Source: SAR202 cluster bacterium (GTDB lineage: Bacteria > Chloroflexota > Dehalococcoidia > UBA3495). Taken from it: a stretch of DNA of 5,332 nt. This document shows, piece after piece, positions 1 to 4,039 of this stretch (positions within the stretch are counted from its first letter, which is position 1; each line of letters starts with the position of its first letter). Where the stretch lies: positions 1 to 5,332 of the forward strand of contig VFFT01000092.1 of NCBI GenBank assembly GCA_009392775.1, read 5' to 3'. The translations under genes were made by a program, and so were the position numbers. The notes beneath the pieces were generated by a model. The model was not told the DNA's origin, ran no database searches, and saw only the letters and a list, made by a program, of their open reading frames with translations.

Positions 1-600
1 TATTCGAAGCGCCCTGAGGACGCGGATGACGAGGAACTAGAGGATCCAGGTATAACATTAACAAAAGCCTGGGTTATGTTCGGTATAGTGTCAGCGGGTG
101 TAATAATAGCAAGCTTTTTCCTTGCGTTCAGTGTTGACCGTATTGCAGAACTAACCGGTGTTGCATCAAGCACACTTGGTATACTCTCAGTAGCAGTTGT
201 GACTTCTATGCCAGAAGTCGCCGCTAGTATAGCGGCAGCTAGGATGGGTGCAGCTGACCTCGGAATCGGAAACCTTTATGGCAGTTGTGTATTTAATGTC
301 ACGATACTTTGTTATGCAGATCCTTTCTATAGACAAGGCATTCTGGTTAACCAATCAGATCCAAACCATCTAATCGCAGGTGTAGTAGCCCTCATATTAA
401 TCCTCATGGGGTTAGTAATGATATTAGGGAGAGATAAGCTACATAAGCTTCTCACATGGTCTGTACTAGCCCTCATGGCGGCAATATATATAGCAGGGGC
501 CATTGCAGTGGCAAGACTTGGTGCACCACATACTAGTACTGCAAGCACAGATACAGGGATCGAGAAAAGCGTACAGGAGTCCTCTGTTAAAGAAGTCTAG
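1..600 (+). CDS. CaCA-family sodium/calcium (cation) exchanger, C-terminal half, 5' truncated
   Basis: An inner-membrane antiporter that would exchange Ca2+ (or a similar cation) for Na+ or H+. The frame is open from base 1 to a TAG stop at 598-600, giving 199 visible residues; the start lies off the window. The first ~20 residues are very acidic (DADDEELED) and resemble the cytoplasmic loop between the two halves of CaCA proteins. The second alpha-repeat follows: TSMPE at residues 68-72 matches the family GTSLPE signature with its cation-binding Glu, and GN-x-x-GS-x-x-x-N at 90-99 matches the second half of the repeat. Hydrophobic stretches at about 25-43, 57-69, 124-142 and 152-172 are membrane segments. 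The last ~25 residues are a hydrophilic Ser/Thr-rich tail. An ATG at 76 is internal, because homology-like sequence precedes it. Family assignment is strong; ion specificity cannot be told. It converges with the JAMM gene. Confidence 0.88.
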   Translation, partial: YSKRPEDADDEELEDPGITLTKAWVMFGIVSAGVIIASFFLAFSVDRIAELTGVASSTLGILSVAVVTSMPEVAASIAAARMGAADLGIGNLYGSCVFNVTILCYADPFYRQGILVNQSDPNHLIAGVVALILILMGLVMILGRDKLHKLLTWSVLALMAAIYIAGAIAVARLGAPHTSTASTDTGIEKSVQESSVKEV

Positions 601-620
601 ATGAGGGTTTCAGACCTGAA

Positions 621-660
621 CCAGATGGGCAGAGATATCGATTTAAACCTCTGCCCCTGG
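621..660. terminator. Strong hairpin between convergent genes, probable bidirectional terminator
   Basis: The arms GGGCAGAG (627-634) and CTCTGCCC (649-656) pair perfectly over 8 bp. CCAG (621-624) pairs with CTGG (657-660) and extends the stem to 12 bp, with a two-base AT bulge at 625-626. The loop is 635-648. The hairpin begins 20 bp after the exchanger stop, and the JAMM stop codon (643-645 on the minus strand) lies in its loop. It sits exactly where two convergent transcripts end, which fits a shared terminator or a 3'-end stabilising hairpin. No T-run follows on either strand, so it is not a textbook intrinsic terminator. Confidence 0.6.
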
Positions 661-1119
661 ATATCTTGCGATTTCTACAAAGGAATTCTCGGCATCAGAC
701 CAAGTGAATAAAGCAGATTCCACTACTCTAGAATCATCGATTCCAACAACCAATTGTTGCACAGGGTATGCAGGTCCATCACCCCAAGGACTAGTAGCAA
801 CCTCTCTATCTGTGTCAGACAGATACGCCTGTCCATTAGGATGAGAATGATAAATAATTAAGGCAGGATGTTCAGTATCCAAGCTCTGATTTAGCTCCAT
901 AACATCAGATGAACTAAATACATATGCAGTCTCAACACCACGTCCAGGTTGAGTCGGATGGTTACCAGAAGACTGATCATTCTCACATCTTCTAATATGA
1001 TCTACGTAAGACCCCGATCTGTCACCGGTGAGCCAGCCACAACATTCTGCGGGATAACTGTTGCGAGCTTCAGCGTATACGGATTTCATTAAAGTATCTG
1101 AAATGGTTATAGGTTTCAT
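643..1119 (-). CDS. JAMM/MPN (Mov34/PAD-1) zinc metallopeptidase
   Basis: A 158-residue single-domain JAMM protein, likely cytoplasmic. JAMM enzymes cut isopeptide or peptide bonds at the C-terminus of ubiquitin-like or sulfur-carrier proteins; bacterial single-domain members include the Mycobacterium Mec+ peptidase that frees cysteine from CysO. The full catalytic set is visible: Glu25 in YPAECCGWLTG, His91 and His93 in HSHP, then Ser101 and Asp104, with the family spacing HxHPx6SxxD. The protein is therefore probably active and Zn-dependent. It starts at ATG 1119; a GGAG at 1134-1137 lies 14 nt upstream, too far to be a convincing ribosome site. It lies 65 bp downstream of the DUSP-like gene on the same strand and is probably co-transcribed with it. 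No ThiS/MoaD/CysO-like carrier, E1 or cysteine synthase is present in the window, so a Mec-like role is only a possibility and the substrate is unknown. Confidence 0.88.
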   Translation of the reverse strand: MKPITISDTLMKSVYAEARNSYPAECCGWLTGDRSGSYVDHIRRCENDQSSGNHPTQPGRGVETAYVFSSSDVMELNQSLDTEHPALIIYHSHPNGQAYLSDTDREVATSPWGDGPAYPVQQLVVGIDDSRVVESALFTWSDAENSFVEIARYPGAEV

Positions 1120-1184
1120 CTTTAGTGCTTTAACTCCGAATGCTTTACAAATATCTAGAAAGAGTCAAGAAAATACTACCCCAC

Positions 1185-1649
1185 CTAAGATGGATTTTTC
1201 CTGTACTCAAAGAAATCTCGAACTGCCTGTTCCTGGTCAGAGGTTTGTATAGAACCTGGTCTTAGCTGCCTAATATAATCAATAGCATTTTGAGCAGAAT
1301 AGCCAACACTGACGAAGTAACAAGCCAGAACTGTACCCGTCCTGCCTATACCTGCCGCGCAAGTTACAACTACAGGTCTCTCCCATGTTTCTATCTCTGC
1401 CTCTATAAATTTAACCATACGATCAATCTGATCCATAGTCGGGGCAGAGAAATCTCTAACTGGCTCATATAACTCAACCATCTGCCATGGTTCTGTCGAT
1501 ATAGTATTTTCCTCCATACGTATTACAGACGCTATATCTTGGAGTTTGAGAAATGTTATATCGCGTGTGTTAGTAGGTCCTTGAGCGCCAGCTAACGTAC
1601 CCTCAATAATCCAACTAAAATTCATGTAAACTAGACTTCTATCTTCCAT
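1185..1649 (-). CDS. DUSP23/VHZ-like dual-specificity protein phosphatase
   Basis: A 154-residue cysteine phosphatase that would hydrolyse phosphate esters, probably on proteins. Its length and layout follow human DUSP23 (VHZ, 150 aa): NFSWIIEGTLAG at 10-21, general-acid Asp66 in VRDFSAPT, a MDQIDR segment at 72-77, the P-loop CAAGIGRTG at 97-105 (nucleophile Cys97, Arg103), and LRPGSIQT with a following QE pair at 129-140. The residue before the nucleophile is Thr96 instead of the usual His of HCx5R; the codon reads ACT. This His normally tunes the cysteine pKa, so activity may be altered. The start is uncertain: ATG 1649 gives 154 aa, ATG 1625 (Met9) gives 146 aa beginning just before NFSW, and neither has a strong Shine-Dalgarno. 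It is the first gene of the minus-strand pair, upstream of the JAMM peptidase. The two may act in one pathway, but this is inference. Confidence 0.87.
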   Translation of the reverse strand: MEDRSLVYMNFSWIIEGTLAGAQGPTNTRDITFLKLQDIASVIRMEENTISTEPWQMVELYEPVRDFSAPTMDQIDRMVKFIEAEIETWERPVVVTCAAGIGRTGTVLACYFVSVGYSAQNAIDYIRQLRPGSIQTSDQEQAVRDFFEYRKNPS

Positions 1650-1711
1650 AAACTCTAATCCAATCGCAGATATATGAATTGCAACCGATGCGTCAACCAG
1701 AAAGCGAGCCC

Positions 1712-1717
1712 ATTATA
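1712..1717 (-). promoter_or_regulatory. Candidate -10 box for the minus-strand phosphatase/JAMM pair
   Basis: On the minus strand this reads TATAAT, an exact sigma-70 -10 hexamer, 62 bp before ATG 1649. A start about 7 bp downstream would leave a leader of roughly 55 nt. No good -35 (TTGACA-like) stands 16-18 bp upstream; the best positions give only weak matches. The rest of the 198-bp divergent region (1650-1847) holds no gene or RNA that I recognise. Confidence 0.3.
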
Positions 1718-1834
1718 CTTTATTTAGTCATACAATGTAGTACAGTTTAATAAGCTAAGTGGAAATTTTGTAAAATCACACGCACAACAACCATCTTCCA
1801 CCACAACTCTACGAAAATAATGAACATTACAATA

Positions 1835-1841
1835 AAAGGAG
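1835..1841 (+). promoter_or_regulatory. Shine-Dalgarno that sets the TTG start of the crotonase gene
   Basis: AAAGGAG ends 6 nt before TTG 1848, which is ideal spacing. The next in-frame ATG (codon 7, at 1866) has no such site, so TTG at 1848 is preferred. A TAAAAT at 1771-1776 could be a -10 box for this transcript but lacks a convincing -35. Confidence 0.75.
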
Positions 1842-1847
1842 TTTTAA

Positions 1848-2627
1848 TTGGATTACAGTAATATTATGTACCTGAAAGAGAATCAGGTTGCAACAATCAC
1901 ATTAAACCGTCCTGATGCTATGAACGCACTAAGTCCAGATTTGCTATCCGAACTGCAATATGCCATTTCTATCGCATCAACGGATCAAGATCTTAAGGCG
2001 CTGGTTATTCGAGGAAACGGGAGAAGTTTCTGCGCAGGAGCAGATTTACTGTTCTTCGACTCTGCCTTTGAAAATTTATCGCTACTTAACCCCTACATAC
2101 AATTACTTAACCAATGTTTCTTGGATCTTGAAAATCTGGACATACCCACAGTGGCAGTCGTACAGGGATTCGCTCTCGCGGGCGGACTCGAATTAGCTAT
2201 GGCATGTGATATGACTATCGTCTCCAATGAAGCTAAACTAGGCGACCAACATGCGAATTTCGGATTAATGCCTGGAGGTGGATCTACACAAAGACTACCC
2301 AGAAGAATAGGGATGCAGAGAGCTATGGAATTGCTTACAACCGGACGATGGTTAACAGGACCAGAAGCAGTTGATTGGGGTTTAGCGCTAAGGTCTACAG
2401 ATGAAGCTAATCTTAATGCGGAATTGGAATCAATACTATCTTCCCTGAGAGATAAAAGTCGAGAGAGCCTATCTTGGATCAAATCCATCACTCGACAGGG
2501 CAGGGATTTATCAGTAAATTCTGGTATCCAACTAGAAAGCTCAGCTTTTGTCCAATACCTCGCAACTTCTACTCACCCTAGAGAAGGTATCCAAGCCTTT
2601 AAAGAGAAAAGAAAGCCGGACTTCTAG
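1848..2627 (+). CDS. Enoyl-CoA hydratase/isomerase (crotonase) family protein
   Basis: A 259-residue cytosolic crotonase, the usual length for this family of acyl-CoA hydratases, isomerases and related lyases. Translation starts at TTG, set by the AAAGGAG site. Motifs in order: an ITLNRPDAMNAL strand/turn at 17-28; the first oxyanion-hole segment RSFCAGADL at 59-67; the second, GFALAGGLELAMACD, at 107-121; DQHANFGLMPGGGSTQRLPR at 133-152; the GxxLTGPEAVDWGLA helix at 166-180; and a C-terminal REGIQAFKEKRKP. Glu115 aligns with Glu144 of rat mitochondrial crotonase. The second catalytic Glu (Glu164, in QPEI) is replaced by His135 in DQHA, so a standard hydratase mechanism is doubtful. CoA-thioester binding is secure; the precise reaction (hydratase, isomerase or other) is not. 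It is the first gene of the plus-strand series and is followed by a 104-bp gap before metF. Confidence 0.88.
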   Translation: MDYSNIMYLKENQVATITLNRPDAMNALSPDLLSELQYAISIASTDQDLKALVIRGNGRSFCAGADLLFFDSAFENLSLLNPYIQLLNQCFLDLENLDIPTVAVVQGFALAGGLELAMACDMTIVSNEAKLGDQHANFGLMPGGGSTQRLPRRIGMQRAMELLTTGRWLTGPEAVDWGLALRSTDEANLNAELESILSSLRDKSRESLSWIKSITRQGRDLSVNSGIQLESSAFVQYLATSTHPREGIQAFKEKRKPDF

Positions 2628-2637
2628 CTTACTTACC

Positions 2638-2666
2638 TTGACCTTACTGCAGCGACGAGGTATTTT
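2638..2666 (+). promoter_or_regulatory. Candidate sigma-70 promoter for metF
   Basis: TTGACC (2638-2643, 5 of 6 to consensus) is followed after exactly 17 bp by TATTTT (2661-2666, 4 of 6). A start near 2673 would give a leader of about 60 nt carrying the second hairpin (2686-2702) and the metF Shine-Dalgarno. This conflicts with the three-way-junction model, because such a transcript would lack the 5' strand of the closing helix. Confidence 0.3.
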
Positions 2667-2727
2667 TAAAAGCAACCTCGTGTTTGACAGACATACTCTG
2701 TCGAGTTCGTATCATCCAAGAAGGTCA
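2639..2727 (+). promoter_or_regulatory. Possible structured RNA leader covering the metF ribosome site
   Basis: Three perfect helices nest in this gap. P1: TGACCTT (2639-2645) pairs with AAGGTCA (2721-2727), overlapping the metF Shine-Dalgarno. P2: ACGAGGT (2655-2661) pairs with ACCTCGT (2675-2681), with a 13-nt loop. P3: GACAGA (2686-2691) pairs with TCTGTC (2697-2702), with a 5-nt loop. Together they form a three-way junction with linkers of 9, 4 and 18 nt. Closing P1 would hide the ribosome site, as in a translational riboswitch. I cannot match it to a named class (SAM, SAH or THF). The pairing is seen in the sequence; a regulatory role is inference. Confidence 0.35.
2718..2724 (+). promoter_or_regulatory. 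metF: Shine-Dalgarno that sets the TTG start of metF
   Basis: AAGAAGG (one mismatch to AAGGAGG) lies 7 nt before TTG 2732. No in-frame ATG occurs until Met74, which is inside the conserved domain, so TTG must be the start or close to it. Confidence 0.7.
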
Positions 2728-2731
2728 CTGA

Positions 2732-3625
2732 TTGCTAATCAAGGATATTTTAAAAACTTCCCGAACTATCTCATGTGAATTCTTTCCTCCTAAAGACTCA
2801 GAGGGAATTAATAACGTACTGGAAGTAGCCGGAAGGCTAAAACCCTACAATCCCAGTTTTGTTTCCGTAACCTATGGTGCCGGAGGAAGCACACAAGCCT
2901 TTTCCGAGGAAATCACTCTGCGGTTAAAACGCGAACTGAATTTTGAAGTGATGGCTCATTTGACCTGTGTGTCCCAAACCCAGTCAGAGATCGATGAAGT
3001 ACTCGAACGATTAGTATCTGCGGGTATAGAAAATATTATCGCCCTGCGCGGAGACCCACCTGCTGGAGATAGTAATTTTGTGCCGGTTGAAGGTGGATTC
3101 GCACATGCCTCAGATTTGATCAAACATATTGATCACAAATTTTCCTTTGGGATAGCCGCTGCTTGCTATCCTGAGGGTCATACAGAGTCTATAGACCTGT
3201 ACTCCGACATACAGTATGCGAAATTGAAAGTGGATAATGGAGCCGATTTCCTAGTCACTCAACTTTTTTATAACAATCAAGACTTTTACGATTTTGTTGA
3301 ACGTGCCCAAAAATCAGGGATAACAGTACCGATCATTCCAGGAATACTACCTATCCTGAGCGCACCACAAATCCGTAGATTCACCTCTATGTGCGGTGCC
3401 AGCATTCCAGTCCAGCTAGATACTCAACTAGATAAACACCATGATGACGACAAAACAGTCCGTCAAATTGGCATCGACCACGCTATTAATCAAGTGCAAG
3501 ACCTCTGGGCAAACGGTGTACAAGGAATCCATTTTTACGTACTCAACAGAAGTTATTCAGTATCAAAGATATTGGACTCATTGCAGATTCCTGATCACAC
3601 CGGTCTTTCCAAAACCACTACCTAG
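2732..3625 (+). CDS. metF: 5,10-methylenetetrahydrofolate reductase
   Basis: Reduces 5,10-methylene-THF to 5-methyl-THF with an FAD-bound hydride, feeding methionine synthase; cytosolic. The 297-residue length equals the E. coli MetF barrel (296 aa), with no C-terminal regulatory domain as in eukaryotic MTHFR. Visible landmarks: SCEFFPPKD at 14-22, with Glu16 at the catalytic position of E. coli Glu28; FVSVTYGAGGST at 43-54; HLTC at 76-79; IIALRGDPPAGD at 102-113, with Asp108 matching Asp120 that contacts FAD and folate; CYPEGH at 145-150; VTQLFYN at 175-181; IIPGILPI at 201-208; and GIHFYVLNRS at 265-274. All core motifs are intact, so the enzyme should be functional. The gene starts at TTG behind AAGAAGG. 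It lies 104 bp after the crotonase, behind a potentially structured leader, and 46 bp before acpS. Assignment is firm. Confidence 0.96.
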   Translation: MLIKDILKTSRTISCEFFPPKDSEGINNVLEVAGRLKPYNPSFVSVTYGAGGSTQAFSEEITLRLKRELNFEVMAHLTCVSQTQSEIDEVLERLVSAGIENIIALRGDPPAGDSNFVPVEGGFAHASDLIKHIDHKFSFGIAAACYPEGHTESIDLYSDIQYAKLKVDNGADFLVTQLFYNNQDFYDFVERAQKSGITVPIIPGILPILSAPQIRRFTSMCGASIPVQLDTQLDKHHDDDKTVRQIGIDHAINQVQDLWANGVQGIHFYVLNRSYSVSKILDSLQIPDHTGLSKTTT

Positions 3626-3630
3626 TAAAT

Positions 3631-3654
3631 ATAGTTTCAACTATTCAATATAAT
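3631..3654 (+). promoter_or_regulatory. Candidate acpS promoter with adjoining inverted repeat
   Basis: TATAAT at 3649-3654 is an exact -10 hexamer, 17 bp before the acpS ATG. Five bases upstream is a short inverted repeat, ATAGTT-TC-AACTAT (3631-3644), placed in the -35/-10 spacer where a repressor could bind. The hexamer 17 bp upstream of the -10 (TAAATA) is a poor -35. A start near 3661 would leave a very short leader holding only the ribosome site. This would let acpS and nnr be expressed apart from metF. Confidence 0.35.
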
Positions 3655-3661
3655 CTGTATC

Positions 3662-3666
3662 GGAAG
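3662..3666 (+). promoter_or_regulatory. acpS: Ribosome binding site of acpS
   Basis: GGAAG lies 5 nt before ATG 3672. It is a partial but adequately spaced Shine-Dalgarno that supports this start, and the protein begins directly with the conserved GVDI segment. Confidence 0.55.
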
Positions 3667-3671
3667 TAGTA

Positions 3672-4037
3672 ATGGTACAAACTGGCGTGGATATTATCGA
3701 GATTCCAAGGATAAAAGGTGTCTTAGAACGTTACGGAGACCGTTTCTTAAACCGTATATTTACTCCCAACGAAATCTTGTATTGCAGAAAAAGAGCTCCT
3801 AATTTGGCCGCAAGATTCGCTGCTAAAGAAGCAACCATGAAAGCTCTTGGCACTGGTGTAAGAGGTGTCTCATGGAAAGATATAGAAGTCACTCGCCAAC
3901 GAAGCGGAGCACCCGGGATACAACTGTATGGTAGAGCTGAGAAGCGTGCTGCAAACCTGGGAATCACTGAAATAAGCATTAGCCTATCACACTCTAGGGA
4001 ATACGCAGTGGCTTTTGTCATAGCCTCGCACAAATAA
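3672..4037 (+). CDS. acpS: Holo-[acyl-carrier-protein] synthase (AcpS, group I 4'-phosphopantetheinyl transferase)
   Basis: Transfers 4'-phosphopantetheine from CoA to a serine of apo-ACP, activating it for fatty acid synthesis; a cytosolic Mg2+-dependent trimer in characterised members. The 121-residue length is typical of AcpS. Key motifs: TGVDIIEIPRI at 4-14 with metal-binding Asp7; RFLNRIFTPNEI at 24-35; the signature RFAAKEATMKALGTG at 48-62, with Glu53 as the second metal ligand and Lys52 and Lys57 beside it; and ISLSHSREYAVAFV at 103-116. Nothing is missing. It sits 46 bp after metF, possibly with its own promoter, and its TAA is 2 bp from the ATG of the NAD(P)HX repair gene, so those two form an operon. 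The acpS-nnr pairing is common in bacteria. Confidence 0.96.
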   Translation: MVQTGVDIIEIPRIKGVLERYGDRFLNRIFTPNEILYCRKRAPNLAARFAAKEATMKALGTGVRGVSWKDIEVTRQRSGAPGIQLYGRAEKRAANLGITEISISLSHSREYAVAFVIASHK

Positions 4038-4039
4038 AA

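Noticed and set aside
643..1649. A bacterial ubiquitin-like conjugation or antiviral (CBASS-type) operon
   Set aside because: JAMM proteins occur in such systems, but no E1, E2, ubiquitin-like protein, nucleotide cyclase or effector is present in the window.
1650..1847. A small RNA or tRNA in the divergent intergenic region
   Set aside because: No cloverleaf, no strong stem and no open frame was found. Only a short ATTTT-GT-AAAAT repeat (1765-1776) is present, too weak to call.
2093..2491. A 132-codon minus-strand open frame opposite the crotonase gene
   Set aside because: It lies wholly inside a gene with clear crotonase motifs, has no recognisable domain and is a reverse-frame shadow.
2684..2689. 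A perfect TTGACA in the crotonase-metF gap as a -35 box
   Set aside because: The best -10 (TATCAT, 2710-2715) is 20 bp away, too long for sigma-70. The sequence is better explained as part of the GACAGA/TCTGTC hairpin.
2655..2702. The two hairpins after the crotonase stop as an intrinsic terminator
   Set aside because: Neither hairpin is followed by a T-run, and the stems are moderate. The A/T tract lies in the loop of the first hairpin, not after it.
3731..4033. A 100-codon minus-strand open frame opposite acpS
   Set aside because: acpS on the plus strand is unmistakable; the reverse frame is incidental.
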